DNA of 64,000 bases from assembly GCA_040880405.1 (NCBI GenBank), contig JBBDIM010000063.1, forward strand, positions 1-64,000. Reading direction: 5' to 3'. The notes below the pieces were generated by a model. It was given only the letters and a program-made list of their open reading frames with translations, was not told where the DNA came from and made no database searches. Both the position numbers and the translations under genes were made by a program. Within the stretch, counting starts at the first letter, position 1; each line of letters begins with the position of its first letter. Shown in pieces: positions 27,036 through 34,944 of the stretch. The stretch is from JBBDIM01 sp040880405 (GTDB lineage: Bacteria > Planctomycetota > Planctomycetia > Pirellulales > Pirellulaceae).

Positions 27036-27688
27036 TTATTTGCTTTTCCTCTTATTCTTTAATGCCCTAAAAGCATTTCGCATTGCCTCTTTTTGATCGG
27101 TTTGGTTTCGTTGTCTTGGAATAAAATCATCAGGTTTAAATGCCGTTGTTTTTTTATCCTTATTTATATTCGCCATTGTTGAGCATATCAAACCCGTTCG
27201 CCAATACGGATCATCTAACGGCTCCAATCGATCATACGCTATCCATAGACTCAATTCGTGTGAGTCTATGGAATCTAATAGCTCTGCTAGAGTGCGCCCC
27301 ATCTGTCTGGCTAATCGCATTGAAAATAATAACAGTGGAACGCACTCTAGTTTTTTACCAATTCCTCAATATCATCCTTACCCATTGCATTAACCTTCAA
27401 TGCAATATTAAAAAGTCGATGCAATTCTTTTACCGATTTTGTATTGAGCAATTCTATTTCATCGGGATACTTAAAAATTAGGTTACCATCTTCATCAGAT
27501 AAAGTCGCACATACGACTCGGCACATAGCGGGGCCATCGCATTTTTCATCCTGCCCTAAATCTTTTTCTAGTTGCAATCGCTCACCACCACTTAGCGTCT
27601 TAATGTATACAGTAGAATTCCACTTCTCGACTTCCACTGGTTCAAGTGGCATATCTTTTGATTGTAATATATTATCTCTTAAACTCAT
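27036..27688 (-). CDS. Tail assembly chaperone G-T fusion made by -1 frameshift
   Basis: The G frame (27347-27688) ends with codons GTA AAA AAC TAG. AAAAAAC (27350-27356) is a canonical A-AAA-AAC slippery heptamer placed just before the stop. After a -1 slip the reading continues CTA GAG TGC and stays open into the T frame, which otherwise begins at the ATG at 27320. The T part resembles the DUF4035/GpT type (GRTLAELLDSI, ELSLWIAYDRLEPLDD). The fused product would be about 217 residues. Such G and GT pairs bind the tape measure protein before tail assembly. Confidence 0.88.
27347..27688 (-). CDS. Tail assembly chaperone G (zero-frame product)
   Basis: 113 residues, starting 9 bases after the tail tube gene. 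Sequence features fit the G-like chaperone: PLEPVEVEKWNSTVYIKTLSG, ERLQLEKDL, and CATLSDEDGNLIF in the middle, followed by helices up to the stop TAG. It would be made in excess over the GT fusion. The protein is absent from finished virions in known phages. Confidence 0.85.
   Translation of the reverse strand: MSLRDNILQSKDMPLEPVEVEKWNSTVYIKTLSGGERLQLEKDLGQDEKCDGPAMCRVVCATLSDEDGNLIFKYPDEIELLNTKSVKELHRLFNIALKVNAMGKDDIEELVKN
27350..27356 (-). promoter_or_regulatory. A AAA AAC slippery site (-1 programmed frameshift)
   Basis: The heptamer is in the exact frame needed (X XXY YYZ) and is followed immediately by TAG. I see no strong downstream pseudoknot by eye, and in tail chaperone genes the heptamer alone is often enough. 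Confidence 0.85.
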
Positions 27689-27696
27689 TCTTATCC

Positions 27697-28098
27697 TTAT
27701 GAAATATCACCAGTTAATCGCACGTCAACACTAGCAATCACATTGCTATCGACTTCAAATCCACCGAATGAAAACGCTGTCTTAATGCATGGAAAGGAAA
27801 ACTTTTCTGATGCGGTTCCATCATCATTAAGATCAACCTCTAAAAAGAATCCACCATCAGCGGCTTCGATGGCAGCATGTTGAGTGTTATCAGGATCATA
27901 TTGAATCTCGAAACTGAACGTGCCAGCTTCTTTTAATCCTGCTCGATACTCACGCACTGTAGAATCTAATGCAGTTGTTTCTACTTCTGCATAATTTGTA
28001 TTTGGCCCATCCATCGTCACAACTTGAGCAATTTCTACATAGCCCGTGCCATCCGCACTATAACTTAACTTAACCCCTTCGCCTGATAATACTGCCAT
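27697..28098 (-). CDS. Major tail tube protein
   Basis: 133 residues, of the Ig-like/beta-sandwich tail tube type. The start MAVLSGEGVKLSYS and the pattern ETTALDSTVREYRAGLKEAGTFSFEIQYDPDN are typical of siphovirus tail tube proteins (HK97 gp-V-like class). It sits between the tail terminator and the chaperone genes, as expected. Length is on the short side. Confidence 0.85.
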   Translation of the reverse strand: MAVLSGEGVKLSYSADGTGYVEIAQVVTMDGPNTNYAEVETTALDSTVREYRAGLKEAGTFSFEIQYDPDNTQHAAIEAADGGFFLEVDLNDDGTASEKFSFPCIKTAFSFGGFEVDSNVIASVDVRLTGDIS

Positions 28099-28158
28099 TT
28101 TTAAATACCTCTGAAAAATATATCTTCAAAGGTATTTATGTGATCACTATTATATTTT

Positions 28159-28401
28159 ATGAGAATCCAAAGAAATCAAAATTGCCCCTGTGGATCTGGG
28201 AAGAAATACAAGAAATGCTGTATCAACAAAAACCTACAAATGGTTAAGCCATCCTACGGAATCGTTGACTTCAACTTTAAACACCTTCCTTTATCATATC
28301 TCGAAAGACATAACTTTATTTACAATATGATTCAAAACAATAAGGCGACTATTATTGCCCCAACTACGTTAGACTATCTGGCAAGGGTTCTTGGTACTTG
28401 A
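28159..28401 (+). CDS. SEC-C motif mini-protein (moron-like)
   Basis: 80 residues on the strand opposite to the surrounding structural operon. The N-terminus has a full zinc-binding SEC-C motif, CPCGSGKKYKKCC (residues 9-21), known from the SecA C-terminus. The rest (VDFNFKHLPLSYLERHNFIYNM) is unrecognised. Its 3' end overlaps the tail terminator gene by 38 bases. Opposite orientation and insertion between tail genes suggest an independently transcribed moron. A protein-binding role is only inferred from SEC-C. Confidence 0.7.
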   Translation: MRIQRNQNCPCGSGKKYKKCCINKNLQMVKPSYGIVDFNFKHLPLSYLERHNFIYNMIQNNKATIIAPTTLDYLARVLGT

Positions 28402-28792
28402 TTTGATAATCTACCGATTTGCGAAACAACCATATATCACTTGCGTCAACCGGAGCTTCGCTAAAGCTTCTTTCATCTATCAATGATATGAAATGAATCT
28501 TGATATTATTTAAGTCGCCCATGAATCCTTGCAATAGATTTCTAACCTTTTCAGCGACCCCTACCGCATGAGCCATTGACAAACCCCAACAATCAAACTG
28601 TATCCTTGCAACTGTAATTCCAGAAGCTCCACCTAAATGATGATCATGCACATTAGAAATTAACTGATATGTAATAAGAGGGTAATCATTATTTGATTGG
28701 GGAATATGATGGGGAAAAATCCTGCCATCGACTATATCATCAATGCTTGCATTATCTTTCACTCGCTTATAAATGGCTTCTTCTATCGACAT
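28364..28792 (-). CDS. Tail terminator/completion protein (DUF3168-like)
   Basis: 142 residues. The start MSIEEAIYKRVKDNASIDDIVDGRIFP followed by PLITYQLIS and ARIQFDCWG is the DUF3168 pattern, a family that caps the tail tube in HK97-like phages. Its ATG overlaps the preceding gene's stop (TAATG). It converges with the SEC-C gene. Confidence 0.85.
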   Translation of the reverse strand: MSIEEAIYKRVKDNASIDDIVDGRIFPHHIPQSNNDYPLITYQLISNVHDHHLGGASGITVARIQFDCWGLSMAHAVGVAEKVRNLLQGFMGDLNNIKIHFISLIDERSFSEAPVDASDIWLFRKSVDYQIKYQEPLPDSLT

Positions 28793-29214
28793 TATCTTAT
28801 TCCCTTTTTCTTTGCCTCTTGCTCTACAATCTTTGGCATATCCTTTAATACCTTGTCTCTTGCTTCCTTACCTTTATTGTCGAATGCTGGGCGCATGAAT
28901 GGCTCGGCATCCTGTCGCTTGGTTCCGAATTCATGGAAAGCAGCATAGAATTGATCACCCTTAAAAAATCCATCACTAACAATAACATGAATACCAATAT
29001 GTTTCCGTGATCTTTTCATCGCTTTAACTTTGATAGATTTTTTAAGATCACCTGTTTCTACTGGTGCTAATCGCTTGGCTTCTTTTTCTATGATCTTCAT
29101 GGCAGGCCGCATGGTTTTTCGCATGGCAGCTTTTTGTATTCGAGCGGGTAACCCTGTTAGAATCGCATCGATTTCCTTATCACCTGTCACCATCAGCTTA
29201 GCTTTTTTTGCCAT
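28792..29214 (-). CDS. HK97 gp10-like head-tail protein
   Basis: 140 residues from the ATG at 29214, which overlaps the upstream stop as TAATG. The protein is very basic, with RLAPVETGDLKKSIKV, FYAAFHEFGTKRQDAEPFMRPAF and a Lys-rich end. These are hallmarks of the HK97 gp10 family of head-tail joining or tail completion proteins. It is one of a chain of four genes with overlapping stop-start codons. Confidence 0.9.
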   Translation of the reverse strand: MAKKAKLMVTGDKEIDAILTGLPARIQKAAMRKTMRPAMKIIEKEAKRLAPVETGDLKKSIKVKAMKRSRKHIGIHVIVSDGFFKGDQFYAAFHEFGTKRQDAEPFMRPAFDNKGKEARDKVLKDMPKIVEQEAKKKGIR

Positions 29215-29531
29215 TATATAACCTCCTTGCATAACAGGATTAACTCCCTATTTCTTTCATCAGTATTTAATTTTGCAAGGATATGAAATATACGATTCCC
29301 AAACTTGATTCTATGTTGAGTATCGATTCCGTCTCTCCACCTGATGGTTATCTTATAACTCGCTTCACTTGCTATACCTTGTGCGTAAGTTAATTCTCTA
29401 CCTGATAGCGGCTCAATACTTGCCGATCTCGTTTCCACGTTATTCCCACTTTGGGAATGACCTCCGAAATCATCTTTGGTTTCTGATATAGATTCAATAT
29501 TTATACGATGTCTTAATTTGCCTGATCTCAT
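29214..29531 (-). CDS. Head-tail adaptor (head closure) protein
   Basis: 105 residues. MRSGKLRHRINIES, ASIEPLSGRELTYAQGIASEASYKITIRWRDGI and HRIKFGNRIFHI are the signature pattern of the phage head-tail joining family (SPP1 gp16-like). It overlaps both neighbours by TAATG and is thus translationally coupled in the head-to-tail connector set. Confidence 0.9.
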   Translation of the reverse strand: MRSGKLRHRINIESISETKDDFGGHSQSGNNVETRSASIEPLSGRELTYAQGIASEASYKITIRWRDGIDTQHRIKFGNRIFHILAKLNTDERNRELILLCKEVI

Positions 29532-30097
29532 TAGTGATATCCCCCATGAGCAAGCAAATTACATAATCGATCTAAGCCAGCTATTTTTATTGGGCTTGAA
29601 ATTGTGCCTACAATCTCGGCTTCTCGATTCTCATACCAGTGGGCAACCAATAATTTAACTGCATGTTTTGCCAAGTCGTGGGTTGATCCTGTCGTATACC
29701 GAATGACAACCGCACCTTCATTATTTGATGCCGTTTGTGGATAAGCTCCCTTAGGGATAATAAAACCCGGCATATAATGTGGGCTGAAAGATTCATATTT
29801 ATTTGTCGGCAATACTTGGCTATCACCATTTTCGTCAACATACGTGATAGAAGTTATTTCGTCTAATGGTGGTTTCGCTAATTCAATCTTATAACTAGGG
29901 AAACCATTTAATACTTCTTCCCACGTCTTTGAAACAAAATCTCTTCCTGTTTCTTCTTCGATATAATTGACAGCCGCAGATAGCAAGGCTGTTATATAAG
30001 TATCATCATTCGTGCCATCAACCCTCAAATGCTCTTTGGCTTGATTAAGTGTGACGATATCTGTCGCTTCACCATCTACTGATATTAGTTTTAACAT
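29531..30097 (-). CDS. Head-tail connector (gp6-like adaptor)
   Basis: 188 residues from the ATG at 30097. VTLNQAKEHLRVDGTNDDTYITALLSAAVNYIEEETGR is the hallmark of gp6/QLRG head-tail connectors, which bind below the portal. The frame is open 21 codons upstream but that part crosses the capsid gene's terminator hairpin, so the ATG at 30097 is preferred. Its transcription must come from read-through of that terminator or from a promoter beyond it. Confidence 0.9.
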   Translation of the reverse strand: MLKLISVDGEATDIVTLNQAKEHLRVDGTNDDTYITALLSAAVNYIEEETGRDFVSKTWEEVLNGFPSYKIELAKPPLDEITSITYVDENGDSQVLPTNKYESFSPHYMPGFIIPKGAYPQTASNNEGAVVIRYTTGSTHDLAKHAVKLLVAHWYENREAEIVGTISSPIKIAGLDRLCNLLAHGGYH

Positions 30098-30120
30098 AAG
30101 GGTATTTAGTGGATATACAT

Positions 30121-30154
30121 AAAAAAACCCCATTGCAAATTTTGCAATGGGGTT
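30121..30154 (-). terminator. Terminator after the capsid gene
   Basis: CCCCATTGCAA pairs with TTGCAATGGGG around a 3-base loop and is followed by seven T on the minus strand. It lies between the capsid stop and the connector start. The same core hairpin occurs upstream of the capsid gene. Confidence 0.85.
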
Positions 30155-30179
30155 CGACAAGGAGTAATCTTTTCAAAAA

Positions 30180-31454
30180 TTATGTTACCGCCAAATGTTT
30201 AACCGCTTTCGTCTGGATTAATTTAAAATCGCCACGAGCATAGGCAAAGAATCCAACCGCCAATTGATCAGCATAGCGTTCCCTTAATATTGATACTTGA
30301 ATATCACTGACATCCCGAACAATACCCTTAGAGAAATCACCGGCTAGAATTATCTTTTCATCAGATGCAACTGAATCTGACATATCATTGTTAATGAAGA
30401 TGTTATAACCAAGGAATTGTCGTTGCCCTGATTGTGCTAACGATGGTAGATACAATGGATGATCTTCCGAATCTCTTAATTTTAATAGCTCGGCATAAAC
30501 CGCATCATGCATCATCAAACCAAAGTTTGGTGAATTCCGATATGCGACATCAACCGAATGAATAAGATCAACCACATCCATCCATTCAAGCGTGCCAGTG
30601 CCATCAGTTGAGTTTCCTAATGGGCTTGCTGTAACAATACCTTCTGGCTTTGCAGTTCCATCGCCAACCGTATATTGAGTATTCTGAATTCTAGAAATTC
30701 TTTCACCTAAAGCTTCACCAACGATGGAAGCCACTGGAACCAAAGCATCTTGCATAAGCTCAACCGAAACAGGAAAAACCCCTGATGGCCACTTATATGA
30801 TTTGATTACCTTTTGCCCGAATACAAGATTCGAATTATTGACACCAGTATTTTCACCCACAATGGATGCGGCGCTTGTCGTGTCATCAAGGGTAGGCCAA
30901 TTAAGATCACTTCCCGTTTCGGTGCGAATCACTCGGCAAGCTTGACGAATTCCGCCATGCCATTCCAAAGCTTTTTCTAAGCTCGGCATCATGGTTGAAT
31001 TAGTTAGATTTCCACCTTGCCCCGCTGTTCCAACTGTTTGGGCTCGTTCTTCCGCATCCGCTTCATTGCTTAATCGGATTGTGAAGTCTTGAGTATTGGC
31101 GGTAATGCCGCATCGCTCGGCGGCTTCCATCCACTTCACTGGAACTGTTTGACCGACTTCCCGCAAGCAAACGGCTCGGAAAGCCATCTCTTGATCTTGC
31201 TTGGTTACCTTGCCAGTGGGGCGAACACCAACGAATTCAGGTGAGCGCTGAATATTTGATACCTTTTCAATACGTTCTAAGGTATCAATCTTACTACGAT
31301 AGTCAGCTTCTAAGTCGGCGAGCTTATCATAGCTTTCAATTTCATCCGATGAAAAAGCTCTATCTTCTGTTTTAGCTCGGTTTCCAAGCTCGTGCATTTT
31401 GGCTACTACTTCACCATGTTCTTCTTTAAGTTTTTTTGATTCGTATAACGACAT
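30180..31454 (-). CDS. Major capsid protein (HK97 fold)
   Basis: 424 residues from the ATG at 31454, preceded by GGAG nine bases upstream. Residues 1-85 are a charged coiled coil, which corresponds to the scaffold-like delta domain removed by the protease in HK97. The rest reads as an HK97 coat: MMPSLEKALEWHGGIRQ, WPTLDDT, PVSVELMQDA, LGERISRIQNTQYTVGDG and NIFINNDMSD. It is flanked on both sides by nearly identical terminator hairpins, so it may form its own strong transcription unit. Confidence 0.93.
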   Translation of the reverse strand: MSLYESKKLKEEHGEVVAKMHELGNRAKTEDRAFSSDEIESYDKLADLEADYRSKIDTLERIEKVSNIQRSPEFVGVRPTGKVTKQDQEMAFRAVCLREVGQTVPVKWMEAAERCGITANTQDFTIRLSNEADAEERAQTVGTAGQGGNLTNSTMMPSLEKALEWHGGIRQACRVIRTETGSDLNWPTLDDTTSAASIVGENTGVNNSNLVFGQKVIKSYKWPSGVFPVSVELMQDALVPVASIVGEALGERISRIQNTQYTVGDGTAKPEGIVTASPLGNSTDGTGTLEWMDVVDLIHSVDVAYRNSPNFGLMMHDAVYAELLKLRDSEDHPLYLPSLAQSGQRQFLGYNIFINNDMSDSVASDEKIILAGDFSKGIVRDVSDIQVSILRERYADQLAVGFFAYARGDFKLIQTKAVKHLAVT

Positions 31455-31545
31455 ACTATTTTTCTCCGCAATTAAAATCCGTCTTGATTTGATCGACTTG
31501 GCGATCATGCAAGAGCTTGGCTTGCGAAGTTATCTATTGTCGCTC

Positions 31546-31610
31546 ATTACAATTTTTGTAATTGCATAAAAAATGGCATCCAATGAAAGAACATACTTTC
31601 ATTAAATGCC
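31546..31610. promoter_or_regulatory. Capsid gene leader: 17-bp dyad and inverted repeat
   Basis: ATTACAA-TTT-TTGTAAT (31546-31562) is a perfect dyad. A 15-base imperfect inverted repeat (31575-31589 with 31596-31610, two mismatches) lies next to it. Both sit between the capsid gene and the terminator upstream of it, where a capsid promoter is expected. Which of them acts as operator or as mRNA structure is open. Confidence 0.55.
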
Positions 31611-31658
31611 GAATGGAAAACAAATCACATAATGGTTTGCTTTATATACCCTTGGCAT

Positions 31659-31691
31659 AAAAAAAAACCCATTGCAAATTTTGCAATGGGT
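31659..31691 (-). terminator. Terminator between protease and capsid genes
   Basis: ACCCATTGCAA pairs with TTGCAATGGGT with a 3-base loop and is followed by a run of T on the minus strand. It is nearly identical to the hairpin after the capsid gene. Confidence 0.85.
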
Positions 31692-31724
31692 AATGATCGA
31701 TAGAACACGAGATCGTCTAGGCAG

Positions 31725-32303
31725 TTATATAGTCTTCATCTGTTCTAATTTTTGCAATCGTCGTTCAGTGGCTAGTTTATTTTGCCACTTATCATAACTC
31801 GATCTTGCTTCGCTGGCGTGTCTAACACCAGTGGTAGAGCTTTCGTAAGCTGGAAAGGTTACCGGCCCGACATCAATTAAATCTAAGTCAGTGATAGTTC
31901 TCACTTCCTGATCATTTTCTTCTTCCCACTTTTCACCTGTCACACGAAATGCAAATGAAGATCCTGTTAGATCACCACGTTGGATCTTACTTCTTACTCG
32001 CTGATGATCACTATCATGTTCATCATATTCAATCTCATAACGCAAACCTTTATTATCAACCGAAAGATTTAACGTGTTCGATGATAACCTACCAAGTAGG
32101 TTATCAGGATCGTGATTGTATAATGCCCTTACATCGTGCTTTTCTTTAATAGCTCGATTGAATGCATCAGGATCGATTCGCTCAACCGCACCTTTCCATA
32201 GTTGGAATTCACTAGCTTTGGTTCCATCGTAAAAGACAGATGCATATCCTGTAATCTTTTTATCGTCTGTTCTAACTTCCGTATTGTTATGTCGTCTCTC
32301 CAT
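31725..32303 (-). CDS. Prohead serine protease (HK97 family S78)
   Basis: 192 residues. ITGYASVFYDG, the catalytic His in ALYNHDPDNLLGR and the Ser in GDLTGSSFAF fit the HK97 prohead protease, which cleaves the capsid delta domain during maturation. DVGPVTFPAYESS near the C-terminus is also typical. It begins directly after the portal stop (TAA-ATG), so the two are coupled. Confidence 0.93.
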   Translation of the reverse strand: MERRHNNTEVRTDDKKITGYASVFYDGTKASEFQLWKGAVERIDPDAFNRAIKEKHDVRALYNHDPDNLLGRLSSNTLNLSVDNKGLRYEIEYDEHDSDHQRVRSKIQRGDLTGSSFAFRVTGEKWEEENDQEVRTITDLDLIDVGPVTFPAYESSTTGVRHASEARSSYDKWQNKLATERRLQKLEQMKTI

Positions 32304-33833
32304 TTATTCCCCTGATAATAATATATCATCAACCAACTTATCTAAATTTATTCGATTTAAACAATCTAATCTTTGCTCTGGCAATACCGCTTCAAGCTCG
32401 GATTGCAAAAGTTGCAATTGTCTCTTGCTCCAATCGTCGGCACCTAAAGGTTTGAGATTGTCTTGCCAGATTTTTAAATGCGATTGCAAATCCACCTTCC
32501 CCGCTTCAACGGCTCGCTTTGCCCTTGTAATCAATCGATCTAAGGTTAAGCGAGTGAATGAGCGTATTTTGTCGTCGGGCTCTTCTGGTGGTTCTGGTGG
32601 CTCTTCTGGTGGTTGCTCTGGCGGCTGCGGTTCTTCACCCTCAACCAAGATGTTCGCAGGCCGACGCCAATCGTCATCAGCTTTATCCGTTTGACGATTA
32701 ATGATCTTGCGGCATTCTTCCCAACTTAATATCCCGTTGTTCAATTGCGAGATAAGTAATTCCGTTTCCGTCTTTGAATCAATTTGTATTAATGCTTTTC
32801 TATTAAATTCAATGAAGACATTACCTGATAACTTATCTCGTTCGCTCAATAACTTAGTTTCACACTCGGCTTCCCATTGACACAAGTGAGGATCTAACCC
32901 AGTTGATAGAAAATTTTGTTGATCCATTTCCAATGAATTATATGATACGTTATTTTTACTTCCTAACATGGAACCCGGTATACCACATATTTGCGAACAA
33001 ACTGTAATATCATGTTCTCGACTTTGAAGCCATTGCCCTTCATCATTTGAATTTGACAATGTATGAATTTTGCTACCTGTCGGAATCAAACTAGGGCGAT
33101 GCGAGTTTTCAATTCCTTGATGAATGGTTCCCCACATATTTCGGAATCGCTCTATCTTTTCATCGTTGTTATTTATTTGGGGTGGTAGTTCAATGACAAT
33201 ATTTGGTTTCGCATTGTTCTTAAAAAACTGAGCCCCATACCTTTGCAATGCGACACCCAAACCCATAGCATCTTTCATTATGTCGATTATCGCATAACCA
33301 CAAATTCCATCATGGCTCAAACCCTTAATGTGCAATATGTCAGATGGAGCAAGCTGAAATTCTACATTGTTCATTAACGTCTTATAAATTAACCTGCCGT
33401 TTCTAATCTCGGCAATTGTATCCTCTGGATCAAGAATTAATAACTCTATCGGCTTTGCTTCATTGTCACGAATGACATATGCATATCCATTACCGAATAA
33501 CAATGCATGTGATTGCAATGTCATCTTGAAATTGTATGCGTGATATAGATCACTTGGCGATTTTAAGAGAAGTCGATATGCTGGATTAAATATATCTCGA
33601 TCTCGACTATCATTATCGCCACGTCGATAAACAACCAGTGGAATCTTTGCAACTGATTGTGAGAGAATTGATACCGCACGAAAGATAGCGGGATTACCAA
33701 GTGCCGTTCGGCGATTTATTACGAGCCCACTAGCTGATGCATTACCTGTCAGTAAAGAATAAGCTGCATCGGATGTAAGTGGTATGTTCGGATTTTCTAA
33801 ACTTCGGCGGCTAAACCAACTAAATAGTTTCAT
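32304..33833 (-). CDS. Portal protein (HK97 family)
   Basis: 509 residues. Seen are NPAIFRAVSILSQSVAKIPLVVYRR, SDLYHAYNFKMTLQSHALLFGNGYAYV, and the conserved region GIPGSMLGSKNNVSYNSLEMDQQNFLSTGL, all typical of portal proteins. The C-terminal end adds a Pro/Glu repeat (about residues 400-420) and a helical tail rich in Leu and Lys. The portal forms the dodecameric entry for DNA packaging. A long untranslated repeat-rich stretch lies immediately upstream. Confidence 0.93.
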   Translation of the reverse strand: MKLFSWFSRRSLENPNIPLTSDAAYSLLTGNASASGLVINRRTALGNPAIFRAVSILSQSVAKIPLVVYRRGDNDSRDRDIFNPAYRLLLKSPSDLYHAYNFKMTLQSHALLFGNGYAYVIRDNEAKPIELLILDPEDTIAEIRNGRLIYKTLMNNVEFQLAPSDILHIKGLSHDGICGYAIIDIMKDAMGLGVALQRYGAQFFKNNAKPNIVIELPPQINNNDEKIERFRNMWGTIHQGIENSHRPSLIPTGSKIHTLSNSNDEGQWLQSREHDITVCSQICGIPGSMLGSKNNVSYNSLEMDQQNFLSTGLDPHLCQWEAECETKLLSERDKLSGNVFIEFNRKALIQIDSKTETELLISQLNNGILSWEECRKIINRQTDKADDDWRRPANILVEGEEPQPPEQPPEEPPEPPEEPDDKIRSFTRLTLDRLITRAKRAVEAGKVDLQSHLKIWQDNLKPLGADDWSKRQLQLLQSELEAVLPEQRLDCLNRINLDKLVDDILLSGE

Positions 33834-33841
33834 AATACTAT

Positions 33842-34262
33842 TTAGTTGGTTTAGCCCAAAAGTTGTAATGCCTTTGCTTCGCTAACTTTACTAACGTCGC
33901 TTTGCCATTGCTATCAATGCCTTCGCATTCTACGCCATCCTTTGCATCGCCATTGCTATGCTAGGCTAGCTTAGCTTAGCTTTGCCGTTGCGTCGCTATC
34001 CTTTGCATCGCCATCGCTCGGCTATCCTTTGCATCGCCATCGCTCGGCTATCCTAGCTGCGCCATTGCAAACACCACTTAGCTTTGCCCTTGCCATGCCG
34101 ACTTAGCTTTGCCTTTGCCGTGCCGACGTAGCTCTGCCCTTGCCATTCTTTCTATGCCTTGCCTTTGCGGCTCGCAGCTATGCTTTTGCTATTCTTTCTA
34201 TGCTTTGCCTTTGCTTCGCATACCGTTGATATCCATGGTGGGCCTTGCCTTTGCTAATTGTA
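33842..34262. repeat. Untranslated degenerate repeat region
   Basis: About 420 bases without a credible gene, built of short degenerate words such as TTTGCC and GCTATCC (on the minus strand GCAAAGGCAAAGC). Clear tandem units: a 26-base unit twice at 33995-34020 and 34021-34046, with a degenerate copy at 33934-33957; a 25-base unit twice at 34083-34107 and 34108-34132; and a 25-base unit at 34144-34168 and 34190-34214. It is transcribed with the late operon if that is continuous. No protein frame spans it. Its purine-rich minus strand makes stable folding unlikely overall. Function unknown. Confidence 0.8.
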
Positions 34263-34853
34263 TTAAACAATCTTCCAATCAAAGGCACCTTGCCCCGAAT
34301 TTCGCCACTGCCCTAAGCCACGACGACTTCCGTAATCAAACCATTCTTCAACCAGTGGCATCAATTTTTCATCCAACAAATCTAATTCAAATGTTAGTTT
34401 GCTTCCCGCTGGTGCCGCATCAGATCTCGCTAACGCTACCCTATCACCTTGCGGCGTGCTCGCTCTTAATGGGCGTTCGATTATTTCAAGCTCACCATTC
34501 AAATCAATAAATAACTTTCGTGGATCAATGAAGATTAAACCATCAATAACCTTCTTATATGCTTTTTCCAATTTGCTCTTGGTTCCCGGAACTCTCCGCA
34601 AACTTGAACAAGCATCCTTAAAGAATCCTTTAATCTGATAATCAAAGATGAATGGTTTGTCATCTTGTGTATGAAAGCCGGTCCAGCCAGTTGCTTCAAT
34701 GTTTGCTACTGTTTCAAGCTCGGCTTTAACCGCTTCATCTTGAACCGCCGCTTTCGTCATAATGTATTTTGCATATACATCTTTATTTTTTGGCACTGTG
34801 CCTAACAACGATTCCTTAAACGTAAGCTCGATTTTTGTCTTTGAATTTTTCAT
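34263..34853 (-). CDS. Phage protein with RAMP-like glycine-rich loop
   Basis: 196 residues between large terminase and the repeat region. The C-terminus reads RRGLGQWRNSGQGAF (loop at residues 179-189), which fits the GhG-x5-G-x-G loop of RAMP-fold proteins such as Cas5, Cas6 and Cas7. Earlier parts are KGFFKDACSSLRRVPGTKSK, KVIDGLIFIDPRK and the RPLRASTPQGDRVALARSD segment. I think similar proteins occur near terminase genes of other phages, without known function (memory, unverified). RNA binding is a hypothesis drawn from the loop alone; no CRISPR array or cas genes lie nearby. Confidence 0.6.
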   Translation of the reverse strand: MKNSKTKIELTFKESLLGTVPKNKDVYAKYIMTKAAVQDEAVKAELETVANIEATGWTGFHTQDDKPFIFDYQIKGFFKDACSSLRRVPGTKSKLEKAYKKVIDGLIFIDPRKLFIDLNGELEIIERPLRASTPQGDRVALARSDAAPAGSKLTFELDLLDEKLMPLVEEWFDYGSRRGLGQWRNSGQGAFDWKIV

Positions 34854-34944
34854 TTGTAATACTCCTTATATTAAAGACTTAAACTAAGAGAGTATTATGT
34901 ATGACAAAATATTACAAAATCTCAAAAATATGTGAAAATATTTT

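Noticed and set aside
33934..34214. Tandem repeats resembling a CRISPR array, next to a RAMP-like gene
   Set aside because: Units are directly adjacent with no spacers of constant length, differ in length and sequence, and there is no palindrome or cas1/cas2.
34109..34510. Plus-strand open frame of 133 codons
   Set aside because: Lies on the repeat tract and antisense to the RAMP-like gene; composition is low-complexity, no ribosome site.
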